A stretch of DNA of 64,000 bases from Myxococcales bacterium (GCA_012960035.1 DUBZ01000124.1:124001-188000), one strand, 5' to 3'. Numbered from the stretch's first letter, positions 42,076 to 52,047 are shown. Program-made: numbers and translations. Notes: generated from the sequence alone by a model not told the origin.

Positions 42076-45030
42076 GTGGATGAGGGTGTGACCGACTCAC
42101 GAACGTACGCCGTGCAGCTCGAAGCTCAGGACACCTCTGTTGATCCGAGCAGCGGGTGGCTCGCACAGCTCACGGCGAAACTCGATTCCGCCCCACTTCC
42201 CGCCAACGCGCGCAGGCTCGCGGGCAAGGTGCTCGACGAAGCGCTGCCAAACCAGTTGATTCCTCGCGCAGCCGCGGACCCTGCAAAGCTGAGCACCGTT
42301 CTTTATGCGCTTTGCGGCGTGGCGCCCTTCTTCGCAAACATCCTTGCCCGCCACCCCGAGCATCTCATCGCGCTGCTCGACGACGACCTCACTGTCCCTC
42401 GTTCCCCGGAAGATCTTCGCAGCCAACTCGAACAATCGATGGGAGACGTGCGCGAGTCCGACGACGCCGAGAGGCTTCGCGTTTTCAAGTACCGAGAACT
42501 CGCGCGCATCACGGTGCGAGACTGTTCAGACCATCTCGTCCCCCTGCCTCGCAGCGCCGAAACCCTTCGCGAGCTGAGCGAGCTCGCCGACGTCCTCCTC
42601 GAACGCGCCCTTCTGCTCGCCGAAGCACGCATCGCAACCCAACTCGAGCCGCCCGCCTACGTCGATGACGAAGGAACAACCCGGCCGCTGCGCTTCTGCG
42701 TCCTCGGTCTCGGGAAGCTTGGCGCCGGCGAACTCAACTATTCTTCCGACGTCGACCTCGTTTATGTCTGCGACGCCCTGCCGACCGGCGCCGACGCGCG
42801 TGGTTCCTCGCCCATGATCTACTTCGACAAGCTCGCGCAAGAGTTCGGGAGCATTGTCGCCGCGAGCCTTCAAGAAGGGTTTCTCTACCGCGTCGACCTC
42901 GACCTGCGGCCCAACGGCACACAGGGTGCGCTGGTCGTCACCGAGTCCGCATTAATTTCGTATTACGAATCGTGGGCGCTCACGTGGGAAAAGGCCGCGT
43001 TCATGAAAGCCCGACCGGTGGCGGGGAGCCTCGACCTTGGCTGGCATGCGATCGTCGCGGCAGCACCCGCGATCTACAACGCCACGATGAACTACCGCAT
43101 GGCAGACGGCATTCACTCCCTCAAAGAAAAGATCCGCAGCGCACGCGGGGGCGACGCCGACAGCTTCGACGTGAAGATCGACGCCGGCGGCATTCGCGAC
43201 GTCGAGTTCATTGCCCAAGCACTCCAGCTTCTCCACGCCGGGCGGATCCCGCAGCTGCGCGACCGATCGACCCAAGGCGCGCTGCGAAACCTCGAAGCTG
43301 TCGGCCTACTCGAATCTGAGACCGCGGCCGAACTTCACGAGACCTACTTGTTCTTGCGCCGCATCGAAAACCGGCTGCAGATGGAAGGAGAGCGTCAGAT
43401 TCACCGGCTTCCGAAGTCTGCCGACGGGCTCGCGCGGTTGGCACGGGCCATGGGCTACCTCGAGGAAGACGGCGCCACGCGACTTCAAGCCGATATTGCG
43501 AGCAGACGGAAATTCTTGGGCAGCCTCGCGACCGATTCACTCGGCAAGGGCAATCAAGAGCGCATCAAGGAAATCGTCGAACGTGCGGTGCCCAAGTTGT
43601 TTCAGTTTGGGATGACGAACACGCTGCTCCATCAACTCATCGAGCGTTTCGCTCAGGCGTTCGACGACTGCGGCGACGCGGACCGCGCACTCAACAACCT
43701 CGACCGTTCGATTCGAGGGGCCGGAAATCGCCGCAACTACTTTGAGCTCCTGCTCGATCGTCCCGAGATCGTGCCGCGACTCGCCGCTCTATACTCGGCT
43801 TCAAACTTTCTCTCGGACTACCTGGCTCGCTATCCGCGCTTGATCGAATCGCTATTCCGCGACCCCAACACGCTTCTCTACAGCGACGCCCAGCTGCGCG
43901 CGGATCACGACCGGGTCCTCGCAGAACGCTCAGACGACGGCGAGGCGCCTGACCTTGAATTACGCCTCGATGCTCTCCGTTCCTTCCACCACTTGCATGT
44001 GTTGAACGTTGGCTTGCTCGACCTCGCAAAGAAGTCATCCCGTGCCGAGAGCGAAGGCGCGCTGACCAACATCGCAGAAATTTGCATCGAAAACGCCCTC
44101 GAAATCAGCCGTGATGAACTCGCCGCGCGCAAGACCGAGGGATCGGCGACCGCGCCGCCCGGAAAATTTCTTGTTGTGGGGATGGGAAAGCTTGCGAGTC
44201 GAGAACTCACTTACGGCAGCGATGTCGATTTAATCTTCATCTACAACCCCGCCAGCGAGAAAGGCGGCGAAGCGATGGCGCAAGATTACTTTGTAAGACT
44301 GGCCCAGCGTTTCATTTCGGCGCTGCAGACACCCACCCGATTGGGCTTTTGTTACGAAGTAGACGCGCGACTTCGCCCGAGTGGCAACCAAGGCGTGCTG
44401 GTGTGTTCAATGGCGTCCTATCGCCGCTACCACGCCGACACCGCGGCAACGTGGGAACGACAAGCGTTGCTGCGCTCGCGTCCGGTTGCGGGCGATGCGT
44501 CTCTCGCCGACGAATTCGAAACCCTGCGACTAGAAATTCTAACTGCGCCAAACCCCGAAAGCCTTGCTGGGGAAATTCATCATGTTCGTTCGCGGATGGA
44601 AGAGGAACTGGCCAAAGAAACAGCGCGCCATTTCGACTACAAGACGGGTCGCGGAGGTGTGCTCGACGTCGAATGCGCGGTGCAGTACTTGCAGCTCTTA
44701 CACGGAAGCGAGCACACAGAAATCCTCGAGTCCGCGCCGATCGACAGCCAGCGCATCAAACTCGCGGAACTCGGACTCATCAATGCAGACTGCGCACGCA
44801 TATTGAAAGACGGATGGAGTTTCTTGCAAGAACTCGGCAGCCGCTTACGCATTGTCGAAAATCGCTCGATCTCGAGCCTCGACGTCGACAAGGGCGACCT
44901 CGACACCCTCGCACGTCATCTCGGTTACAACGACGACGGCGAAGGAACGACGAGCCGCGCTCTGCAGAAAGACTACGGCGAAGTCACCGAGAGCATACGC
45001 AGCGTCTATCTCGAAGTGATGGGGATATGA
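42076..45030 (+). CDS. glnE: Bifunctional glutamine synthetase adenylyltransferase/deadenylase
   Basis: Controls glutamine synthetase by adding or removing AMP on a tyrosine, in response to PII and glutamine (984 aa, full length). Two nucleotidyltransferase domains are present, each with the GS-x-D-x-D-like metal motif: LGKLGAGELNYSSDVDLVYV in the N-terminal half and GMGKLASRELTYGSDVDLIFIY in the C-terminal half, each followed by a helical PII-uridylyltransferase-type domain (EFIAQALQLLH; DVECAVQYLQLLHG). The start is a GTG at 42076. It shares the window with amtB-glnB, though not adjacent. Glutamine synthetase itself is not seen. Confidence 0.95.
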   Translation: MDEGVTDSRTYAVQLEAQDTSVDPSSGWLAQLTAKLDSAPLPANARRLAGKVLDEALPNQLIPRAAADPAKLSTVLYALCGVAPFFANILARHPEHLIALLDDDLTVPRSPEDLRSQLEQSMGDVRESDDAERLRVFKYRELARITVRDCSDHLVPLPRSAETLRELSELADVLLERALLLAEARIATQLEPPAYVDDEGTTRPLRFCVLGLGKLGAGELNYSSDVDLVYVCDALPTGADARGSSPMIYFDKLAQEFGSIVAASLQEGFLYRVDLDLRPNGTQGALVVTESALISYYESWALTWEKAAFMKARPVAGSLDLGWHAIVAAAPAIYNATMNYRMADGIHSLKEKIRSARGGDADSFDVKIDAGGIRDVEFIAQALQLLHAGRIPQLRDRSTQGALRNLEAVGLLESETAAELHETYLFLRRIENRLQMEGERQIHRLPKSADGLARLARAMGYLEEDGATRLQADIASRRKFLGSLATDSLGKGNQERIKEIVERAVPKLFQFGMTNTLLHQLIERFAQAFDDCGDADRALNNLDRSIRGAGNRRNYFELLLDRPEIVPRLAALYSASNFLSDYLARYPRLIESLFRDPNTLLYSDAQLRADHDRVLAERSDDGEAPDLELRLDALRSFHHLHVLNVGLLDLAKKSSRAESEGALTNIAEICIENALEISRDELAARKTEGSATAPPGKFLVVGMGKLASRELTYGSDVDLIFIYNPASEKGGEAMAQDYFVRLAQRFISALQTPTRLGFCYEVDARLRPSGNQGVLVCSMASYRRYHADTAATWERQALLRSRPVAGDASLADEFETLRLEILTAPNPESLAGEIHHVRSRMEEELAKETARHFDYKTGRGGVLDVECAVQYLQLLHGSEHTEILESAPIDSQRIKLAELGLINADCARILKDGWSFLQELGSRLRIVENRSISSLDVDKGDLDTLARHLGYNDDGEGTTSRALQKDYGEVTESIRSVYLEVMGI

Positions 45031-45055
45031 ATTTGGCAGCCGACCACGTAAGCGC

Positions 45056-46414
45056 TCACGACTTGCGCGGCTCTCGCATGGTGACGAACTCTTCAGCCGA
45101 CGTCGGGTGGATGCCGATCGTCGAATCGAATTGCGCCTTGGTCGCCCCGCACTTCATCGCAACCGCGAAGCCCTGAACCATTTCGCCAGCGTCCGGCCCA
45201 ACCATGTGTAACCCCACGACGCGATCGGTTTTGCGATCCACGATGAGCTTCATGTACGTACGCTCTTCTCCATTGGTCAGCGTGTGCTTGAGCGCACGAA
45301 ACGTTGAGTCGTAGACATCGATCTCGGCGTAGGTCTCTCGGGCCTCGGCTTCGGTCAAACCCACCGAAGCCACCGGAGGCTGACTGAAAACCGCCGCGGG
45401 CACGTCGCGATGAACGGGCTTCATCGGCGTGTCGTTGTAAAGGGTGTTCGCGAAGCAACTGCCCTCGTGCAGTGCCACGGGCGTCAAATTGATGCGGTCA
45501 GTCAAGTCGCCGATCGCGTAAATGCTCGGCACCTTGGTGCGCGAATATTCGTCGACCGGAACCGCGCCCTTGGCGTTCGTTTCGATGCCCACGTTTTCGA
45601 GACCTAGATTGTCGGTAAGTGGAGCGCGACCGGTGGCGTAGAGCACTTGGTCAACGTCCAAGGTCGACCCGTCGGTCAACGTCGCGCGCAGACCGTCCGC
45701 CGTCTTTTCGATTTCCGTCACATTGGTGTCGAAGCGAAGATCGACGCCGTGCTTGCGAATTTCGCCCGCGAGGTGAGCGCGCACATCGTCATCGAAGCCG
45801 CGCAAGAACAACGGCCCTCGGTAGACCTGCACCACGTCACTCCCGAGCCCGTTGAAGATCCCCGCGAATTCCACTGCGATGTAGCCGCCGCCGACGATCA
45901 AGACGCGGCGCGGTTGCTCTTCTAGAAAGAAGACTTCGTTGGAAGAAATTGCGTGCTCAATGCCGGGCAACTCGGGAAGCTTTGGCCATCCACCGGTCGC
46001 GAGCAAAATCGTATCTGCGGTGTACTGCTTGCCCGCGACTTCGACCGTATGGGGATCGATGATCTTCCCGTGACCTTCAATGTGAGCGGCGCCCGCCCCA
46101 GAAAGAAGGCCATCGTAGACACCATTCAAGCGTTCAATTTCGCGGTTCTTGTTTTCGATCAATGCCGACCAGTCAAACTCCTCGACAGCGACCTTCCAGC
46201 CAAAACCTTTTGCGGCGTCGCGGAAGTCTTCCGCGTAGTGCGACGCATAGACGAGAAGCTTTTTCGGGATGCACCCAACGTTTACACAGGTGCCGCCTAG
46301 GTATCGTTCTTCGGCGACTCCAACTCGCGCTCCAAAGTTTCCCGAAAAACGGGCAGCGCGTACGCCTCCAGAACCTGCACCGATTACAAAAAGATCGAAA
46401 TCACGTTCCGCCAC
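45056..46414 (-). CDS. gor: Glutathione-disulfide reductase
   Basis: FAD/NADPH oxidoreductase (452 aa). The FAD motif is FVIGAGSGGVRAAR, and the redox disulfide is Cys43/Cys48 in GGTCVNVGCIPKKL. The NADPH fold is VLIVGGGYIAVEFAGIFNGLG, with downstream basic residues. YAIGDLTDRINLTPVA and the C-terminal HPTSAEE (catalytic His-Glu) complete the pattern. The sequence fits bacterial Gor better than lipoamide dehydrogenase. The start is a GTG at 46414 with AGGAG six bases before. It is divergent from the CobW-type GTPase gene and convergent with glnE. Confidence 0.92.
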   Translation of the reverse strand: MAERDFDLFVIGAGSGGVRAARFSGNFGARVGVAEERYLGGTCVNVGCIPKKLLVYASHYAEDFRDAAKGFGWKVAVEEFDWSALIENKNREIERLNGVYDGLLSGAGAAHIEGHGKIIDPHTVEVAGKQYTADTILLATGGWPKLPELPGIEHAISSNEVFFLEEQPRRVLIVGGGYIAVEFAGIFNGLGSDVVQVYRGPLFLRGFDDDVRAHLAGEIRKHGVDLRFDTNVTEIEKTADGLRATLTDGSTLDVDQVLYATGRAPLTDNLGLENVGIETNAKGAVPVDEYSRTKVPSIYAIGDLTDRINLTPVALHEGSCFANTLYNDTPMKPVHRDVPAAVFSQPPVASVGLTEAEARETYAEIDVYDSTFRALKHTLTNGEERTYMKLIVDRKTDRVVGLHMVGPDAGEMVQGFAVAMKCGATKAQFDSTIGIHPTSAEEFVTMREPRKS

Positions 46415-46577
46415 TTGGCTCTCCTGGTTGTCTTACGAGGTCGAGTCGCGAGCCGGCTCTGCGCTCGCTTTGACACAGGCCCGTTGCGAACCTGGGAGCC
46501 GCACCATAGCCGTCTCTTGCACCGCGACACAAAAAACGCAGCACCCGGGTCGGGGATCCTCTATCTCTTGTGCCGCC

Positions 46578-47483
46578 ATGGCAGCCATATCGACAAAGCA
46601 AGCACGTATCCCCGCACTCGTCGTTTCGGGATTCCTCGGCTCGGGCAAGACCAGCCTGGTCTCGCATCTCCTTACAGAAGCCCAGCGGCTCGGGTTGCGC
46701 ATCGCGGTGGTTTCGAACGAACTCGGCGAACTCGGCGTCGACCGGGCACTCCTCGGGGGCGGCGGTGAAGCGTTTATCGAGATTGAAGGCGGTTGTGTTT
46801 GCTGCGAACTTTCCGATGACTTGATCAACACGCTGCAAACCTTGCACGATCAGGTCAACCCAGACCGAATCGTGATCGAGACTTCGGGCGTCGCGCTTCC
46901 GTTCGACACCCAACTGAACTTCTGGCGCGAACCTGTTTCTGCTTGGATCGGAGACGACATGGCGGTGGTGGTCGTAAACGCCGAACAACTCCTCGAAGGT
47001 CGCGATCTCGAGGGGACTTTCCAAGATCAAGTTTCTTCGGCGGATTTACTGGTGCTCAACAAGATCGACTTGATAGACGAGTCGAAGTTGAAAGAGGTCG
47101 AAGCAAGACTGCGAGAGATCGAACCCGAAGCGCCGCTCGTGCGGAGCGTGCGCGGGCAAGTCGAACCCAACTTGTTGTTCCCGCCGGACGCCATGACGGT
47201 CGACCGCAGCGGAACGGCCCCTACATCCCTGCCCCACACCCACGAAGCCTTCAGCACCACGGTCTGGGATGTACCAGAGGGTATGCCGGAAGCGCAGATC
47301 GAAGCCGAACTCGACGACCCGAGCCTGCTCCGCGCCAAGGGGTTCGTCGTGACGGAAAACGGGTGCCGACTCATTCAACTCGTCGGACGACGGATCGAAT
47401 GGAACGACGCAGAACCCGCGCCTGACCCGCGCCAAATAGGTCGTGTGATTTTGATCCGACGCACAAGCGAAGACGCACACTGA
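46578..47483 (+). CDS. CobW/COG0523-family GTPase
   Basis: G3E-family GTPase (301 aa), a group that includes metal chaperones and the cobalamin-related CobW. Walker A is VSGFLGSGKTSL, the metal-binding motif is GGCVCCELSDDL (GCxCC), and the G3/G4 equivalents are ETSGVALP and LVLNKIDLID. A CobW_C-like segment follows, ending with VGRRIEWNDAEP. The metal is unknown; cobalt is conceivable because the cell needs cobalamin for NrdJ. The ATG at 46578 lacks a strong ribosome site; the upstream open frame is antisense to gor and unlikely to be coding. Confidence 0.88.
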   Translation: MAAISTKQARIPALVVSGFLGSGKTSLVSHLLTEAQRLGLRIAVVSNELGELGVDRALLGGGGEAFIEIEGGCVCCELSDDLINTLQTLHDQVNPDRIVIETSGVALPFDTQLNFWREPVSAWIGDDMAVVVVNAEQLLEGRDLEGTFQDQVSSADLLVLNKIDLIDESKLKEVEARLREIEPEAPLVRSVRGQVEPNLLFPPDAMTVDRSGTAPTSLPHTHEAFSTTVWDVPEGMPEAQIEAELDDPSLLRAKGFVVTENGCRLIQLVGRRIEWNDAEPAPDPRQIGRVILIRRTSEDAH

Positions 47484-47509
47484 TGAGAAGCGCGGCTGCG
47501 CGTAGGGTC

Positions 47510-48202
47510 CTATCGCTTTTTCGCGGTGCTCTTCTTCGTGGCTTTTTTCGCCGGCCGATACGCTTCCTCGCGGACCCGCTTCTTCGTCGCAGCCCAGCCA
47601 CAGATGGGGCAGGTACTTAGATCGTGAGATCGCGCGGGGCAGTATTCCCGTCCAAAGAAAATGATCTGCAAATGCGCCTTGCTCCAGGTCTCTCTCGGGA
47701 ACAGCCGTTTTAAGTCTCGTTCGGTTCTTTCGACCGAGTGGCCATCGGAAAGCCCCCAACGCACGGCGAGACGATGGATGTGGGTATCGACGGCAAACGC
47801 AGGATGACCAAACGCCTGACTCATCACGACGCTTGCAGTCTTATGCCCCACGCCCGGGAGCGCCTCAAGATCTTCGAAGTTGCCCGGCACCTCGCCACCG
47901 TGCAGGTCGAGCAACATGTGTGAAAGCGTATGGATCGCCTTCGACTTCTGCGGCGAAAGACCGCACGGCCGAATGATCGAACGAATCTTCGCGACGGTTA
48001 GCTTCACCATCTTTTGTGGCGAGTCCGCCAATGCGAAAAGTTCAGGGGTCACCAGATTGACGCGCACATCCGTACATTGCGCCGACAGTAAGACCGCGAT
48101 CAAGAGCGAATAGGAGTCGGTGTGGTCGAGCGGGATGGGCGGGTTCGGATAGAACTCGTCGAGCTGCTTTCGGATGCGTTCTGTTTTTTCGGCTCGGGTC
48201 AT
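47510..48202 (-). CDS. nth: Endonuclease III (Nth) with an incomplete Fe-S cysteine set
   Basis: Base-excision glycosylase/AP lyase for oxidised pyrimidines (230 aa). The helix-hairpin-helix is LPGVGHKTASVVMSQAFG with the catalytic Lys, and the catalytic Asp is in VDTHIHRLAVRWGL. Standard Nth has four C-terminal cysteines (Cx6Cx2Cx5C). Here the region reads YCPARSHDLSTCPICGWAATKK: three cysteines with the first gap enlarged and no fourth, followed by a Lys/Ala-rich basic tail. A normal 4Fe-4S cluster is therefore doubtful. The ATG at 48202 is the family start; upstream codons are not Nth-like. Confidence 0.92.
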   Translation of the reverse strand: MTRAEKTERIRKQLDEFYPNPPIPLDHTDSYSLLIAVLLSAQCTDVRVNLVTPELFALADSPQKMVKLTVAKIRSIIRPCGLSPQKSKAIHTLSHMLLDLHGGEVPGNFEDLEALPGVGHKTASVVMSQAFGHPAFAVDTHIHRLAVRWGLSDGHSVERTERDLKRLFPRETWSKAHLQIIFFGREYCPARSHDLSTCPICGWAATKKRVREEAYRPAKKATKKSTAKKR

Positions 48203-48351
48203 GGACGCGCGAGCGTAGCGGGTGTTGAAGTTGCACACGCCGAGCGGGAAGCTCGATTCCGCGGATGGACTGCACCTCGATCTCGCCGCCCTCCATGGGG
48301 TAGCGGCCGCCGCGATGGCGACGGGTCGCACGGGCAAGCTACCTTCGCCGA

Positions 48352-49266
48352 ATGGTTGCTGACACCATCCCGAGCGTCCGAATGGCCCCAACCGCCTTCC
48401 GGTGGACGGTCTTTCCGATCGTCATGGGCGCAACGGTGGCGTGGACGATGGCCCGCATGGCGGCAGGCCAGCCTCCGTCCGTCGCGTTCCTCCTGCCCCA
48501 GATCACAGCATTTGCGATTGTCGCGATCCTCGAGCACGTCTACCCGCTCCACCGCAGCTGGAACCGCAATCGTCGGGACGTCCACGTCGATGCCGTGCAC
48601 GGAGTGACCATCGCAGTCCTGGTTGGTATCGCATCGCCGATCGTCCTCGCGGGCGCGATTGGGCTTTCGGGCTTCGTGTCTCGCGAGTTCGGAACCGGAC
48701 TGTGGCCGAGCCATTGGCCGCTGCTCGCGCAGGCCGCGCTCGCTCTCGTGATCGGCGAGCTGCCGGGCTACTGGATCCATCGCTGGCAGCACCACTGGGA
48801 GTGGCTCTGGCGATTCCATGCCACGCACCACAGCGCGCCAAGGCTGTACTGGCTCAACGCGGGCCGCTTCCACCCGATCGACAGCCTGATGACCTTCATC
48901 CCATCGTACGGGCTACTCGCGTTCCTGGGGTCCAGTGAGCCGGTGCTCGCGCTGTTCACGTTGGTGACCGCGATCCACGGAATCTTTCAGCACGCGAATC
49001 TCCAGCTGCGCCTCGGACCACTCAACTACTTCTTCAGCATGGCCGAGCTTCATCGGTGGCACCACTCGAAGACCGTCTTCGAAGCGAACCACAACTACGG
49101 CCAGACGGTGAGCGTGTGGGACACCCTCTTCGGCACACGCTACCTACCGAACGACCGCGAGCCTCCCGAAGACATCGGCATTCCGGATCTACCGAACTTC
49201 CCCATGACGTGGTGGGCCCAGATCCTATCGCCGCTGCGCTGGAGCCGAATTCGGGACGCGCAGTAA
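48352..49266 (+). CDS. Sterol desaturase / fatty-acid hydroxylase family protein
   Basis: Membrane-bound di-iron oxygenase (304 aa) with several hydrophobic helices. The histidine clusters of the family are present: HRWQHH, HATHHS and HRWHHS, plus additional His in FQHAN and ANHNYGQ. WDTLFGTRY is also typical of the family. The substrate could be a sterol, hopanoid-related lipid, carotenoid or fatty acid. It is divergent from nth, whose start lies 150 bp away. Confidence 0.88.
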   Translation: MVADTIPSVRMAPTAFRWTVFPIVMGATVAWTMARMAAGQPPSVAFLLPQITAFAIVAILEHVYPLHRSWNRNRRDVHVDAVHGVTIAVLVGIASPIVLAGAIGLSGFVSREFGTGLWPSHWPLLAQAALALVIGELPGYWIHRWQHHWEWLWRFHATHHSAPRLYWLNAGRFHPIDSLMTFIPSYGLLAFLGSSEPVLALFTLVTAIHGIFQHANLQLRLGPLNYFFSMAELHRWHHSKTVFEANHNYGQTVSVWDTLFGTRYLPNDREPPEDIGIPDLPNFPMTWWAQILSPLRWSRIRDAQ

Positions 49267-49339
49267 CGCGTACACGGGCTCGAGGGGCTGCGCCGCGCCT
49301 GCTGGAAGCTCCCCGTCCGGATCGCGTCGTCGGGGCCGC

Positions 49340-49880
49340 GTTGGCTCGAGCCCCGCTGGCGCCGGAAACCGAGCTTCCCCAGGGAGGAATAAAGCCAAAG
49401 GACTGGTAGCAATTGACGTGATACCCGGAGCCTACGGGGAGCCGCACCTCGGGGGCTAGGTCCGTATTCGAATTGTTCTCGATGCTGTCGAGATCGCCGG
49501 TAAAACGATGTCAAATGCCTCAATGCTCGCCTTGTTGGCATCCAGTCGCTCAGAAAGATCGTAGACCGAGCCGCCTCCATGGCTGAATCCGTAGAGCCCA
49601 ATTGATCTGCCCCCCCGGTTCTGAACCGCGCTCACGATCTCGTCGTAGACCGCACCCGAGCCATCGGCTTCCACCTCATTTTCCACATCCATGTGCGAGT
49701 CATAGCCCTGCTCGTGAAGGCTGACCGCCAGGATTGATATGCCTTCGTTGGGACCCAAAACCGGATCGGTGAGGAACTGGAATTCGCCGTGCAGTCCGAT
49801 GACAAGGCTCGTAAAAGCGAAGAACTGGACGCAAACCCTAATAGCCCCGGGCGAATTCGGTGCGTTCGCAATCACCGGGC
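49340..49880 (-). pseudogene. Frameshifted alpha/beta-hydrolase-like gene remnant
   Basis: On the minus strand the frame ending at 49456 encodes GISILAVSLHEQGYDSHMD and IGLYGFSHGGGSVYDLSERL, a nucleophile-elbow-like GFSHGG, then FDIVL. From about 49490 the sense switches to another frame, which continues DLDSIENNSNTDLAPEVRLP and SGYHVNCYQSFGF before dissolving near 49360. A single indel around 49485-49500 would join them. The 5' end has no proper start. I read it as a decayed gene of unknown function. Confidence 0.5.
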
Positions 49881-50015
49881 AAGGCCGGCGGGAAGATGTC
49901 AATAGGGGAATGAATCCGCGGCGATTGCGGTATGCAAGACAGGCGAGCGGAGCAAACCGGATAAGGCAGAGGACGTTCCTATCCTCGGATCTTTCTTTGG
50001 CCTCGTGGCCCTGCG

Positions 50016-50147
50016 CTAAGCGCGTTTCCGGAGTCCGAGCAAGCAAAGCCCCGTGCCCAACAGCAGGGCTGTGGACGGCTCGGGAATGGGAGCAACGCTC
50101 GTAACCGTGGCGGTGACGGCAACGAAATGACCGTCGTCCGCCAGCGT
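50016..50147 (-). pseudogene. PEP-CTERM sorting-signal tail without its protein
   Basis: The 43 codons before a TAG at 50016 give DDGHFVAVTATVTSV, then PIPEPSTALLLGTGLLCLLG and LRKRA. This is a complete PEP-CTERM signal: the Pro-Glu-Pro motif, a hydrophobic helix and a basic end. An in-frame TGA lies immediately upstream (50148-50150), so the exported protein that should precede it is gone. It suggests the lineage has or had an exosortase system; no exosortase gene is in the window. Confidence 0.7.
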
Positions 50148-50169
50148 TCAACCAAGACCGGCTCCGGCC

Positions 50170-51822
50170 CTATCTGAGGAGCGACGCCTGATATTCCTCG
50201 GGCGACTCAAACCCGTGTAGCTGGAGCAAGGTCGCGGCAATGTTGCCAAGACCCGCACCCCCTAGCTCGGGTTTCAGCGTCAGGCTGTACCCGGGCGCGT
50301 AAATCGAAAGCGGCACCCGATTCAGGGTGTGGCTCGTCTTCGCCGCGATCTGGCCGTTGGCATCGCGCTTCACTTCGCCCGTCTTCGTGTTGAACTCGTA
50401 CATGCAGTCGGCGTTGCCGTGGTCGGCTGTCACCACGAGCGCGCCTTTCATTTGTTCGATCACGGGAAGCAGACGACCGATCTGCTGGTCGACGACTTCC
50501 ACCGCCTTTACCGCTGCGTCGCGATCGCCGGTATGGCCCACCATGTCGCCGTTCGCGTAGTTGAGCCGCGCATGCTTGTAGCGCCCGGTTGCAAGCTCGG
50601 CGAGCAGGGTATCGGTGATCTCCGCGGCCTTCATCCACGGATGCTCTTCGAAGGGCACCACGTCACTCGGGATCTCGACATAGGTTTCCCGGGCATCGTC
50701 GAAGCGGCCGCTGCGGTTGCCGTTCCAAAAATAAGTGACGTGACCAAACTTTTGGGTTTCGCTGATCGCGAGAAGTGGCACATCATTTTGGACGAGGTAC
50801 TCGCCCAAGGTCCGCTCGATGACGGGTGGGTCCACGAGGAAGTATTTCGGAAGGTGTCGATCGCCGTCGTACTGCATCATGCCCGCATAGAGCACGTCGG
50901 GAACTTCGCCTCGATCGAAGTATTCGAAGGCATCGGCTTCGAAGGCTTCAGTCATTTCAAGCGCTCGATCGCCTCGGAAGTTGAAGAACACCACAGCCGA
51001 GCCGTCACGAATAGGACCTACGGGTTCGGCGTCTTCGCCCACAATGACGAACGGCGGCAGGTTTTGATCCCCAATGCCTTTCTCTTCGTCGCGAAACGTT
51101 TCGATCGCACGGCGCGCCGTTTCGAAGTGACGGGCCTGGCCATGAACATGGGTGTTCCAACCGGCCTCGACCATGGGCCATTCGGCGCCGTATCGGTCCA
51201 TGGTGATCTTCATGCGACCACCGCCCGAAGCGATGCGGTAGTCGCGCTCCGGTTTGGCGCTGATTGCCGTGAGCAACTCTTCCAAGGCGTCGACGTATTC
51301 GAGCGCGCTTGTCGCGGGTACGTCGCGGCCGTCGAGTAGCGCATGAATGCGAACGCAGCGGACCCCGTCTTCATCGCAGCGGCGTAGCAACGTAAAGAGA
51401 TGATCGATGTGGCTGTGAACATTCCCGTCCGAAAGCAGTCCCATGAAGTGCAGCGGTTTCTCGGCCGCACGCACTCGCTCCGTCACGGCGTTCCACACAT
51501 CACCCGCAAACAGGCTCCCCGAATCAATCGCATTGCCGACAAGCTTCGCGCCCTGGTCAAAAATTCGACCGGCACCGAGAGCGTTGTGCCCTACTTCGCT
51601 GTTGCCCATGTCGGTGTCGTCCGGCATCCCAACCCCACGGCCGTGGGCGACCAAGTGGGTCGACGGCGTGGTGGCGAGCAAATGGTCAAGGTTCGGCGTG
51701 CGTGCAAGCCACACCGCGTCTGAATCGTCTCGCCGACCGATCCCGACACCGTCCATCACACAAACCACCACCGGCCCTTCGACACCGGGGAACTGTTTGT
51801 GCGCCCGCAACTGAAAACTCAT
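50170..51822 (-). CDS. gpmI: 2,3-bisphosphoglycerate-independent phosphoglycerate mutase
   Basis: Glycolytic enzyme interconverting 3- and 2-phosphoglycerate through a phosphoserine intermediate (550 aa). The N-terminus has VVVCVMDGVGIG with a metal-binding Asp. The catalytic Ser lies in TDMGNSEVGHNALGAGR. Later metal sites appear in ADHGNAD and KTSHTLNRVP. The length is normal for the family. The gene is monocistronic, followed by the decayed region. Confidence 0.95.
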   Translation of the reverse strand: MSFQLRAHKQFPGVEGPVVVCVMDGVGIGRRDDSDAVWLARTPNLDHLLATTPSTHLVAHGRGVGMPDDTDMGNSEVGHNALGAGRIFDQGAKLVGNAIDSGSLFAGDVWNAVTERVRAAEKPLHFMGLLSDGNVHSHIDHLFTLLRRCDEDGVRCVRIHALLDGRDVPATSALEYVDALEELLTAISAKPERDYRIASGGGRMKITMDRYGAEWPMVEAGWNTHVHGQARHFETARRAIETFRDEEKGIGDQNLPPFVIVGEDAEPVGPIRDGSAVVFFNFRGDRALEMTEAFEADAFEYFDRGEVPDVLYAGMMQYDGDRHLPKYFLVDPPVIERTLGEYLVQNDVPLLAISETQKFGHVTYFWNGNRSGRFDDARETYVEIPSDVVPFEEHPWMKAAEITDTLLAELATGRYKHARLNYANGDMVGHTGDRDAAVKAVEVVDQQIGRLLPVIEQMKGALVVTADHGNADCMYEFNTKTGEVKRDANGQIAAKTSHTLNRVPLSIYAPGYSLTLKPELGGAGLGNIAATLLQLHGFESPEEYQASLLR

Positions 51823-52047
51823 GATCGTCCTTCTGCATCGAGACTCGCCGCTTGCTGCGAGGAGCTGAAGTTTTGCAGAACCAGACGACGATACAACCGC
51901 GGCGTTACCCCGCTGCGACGAATACAGCCCAGAGAAAACGAAGTCCGTCCACGTGCCGTGCTTACGCAGGTTGAGTCCGGCTTTGTTCTTGACACGCTTG
52001 AGCTGTGCAGTCCGCAGGCGCTCGGCGCGGAGGACCCATCGCTTCGC

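Noticed and set aside
44349..45176. 275-codon Arg-rich plus-strand frame
   Set aside because: It is an out-of-frame shadow inside glnE with typical Arg/Ala-rich composition.
48203..48391. 63-codon N-terminal extension of nth
   Set aside because: Arg/Ala/Pro-rich, no similarity to Nth, and it would overlap the divergent desaturase gene.
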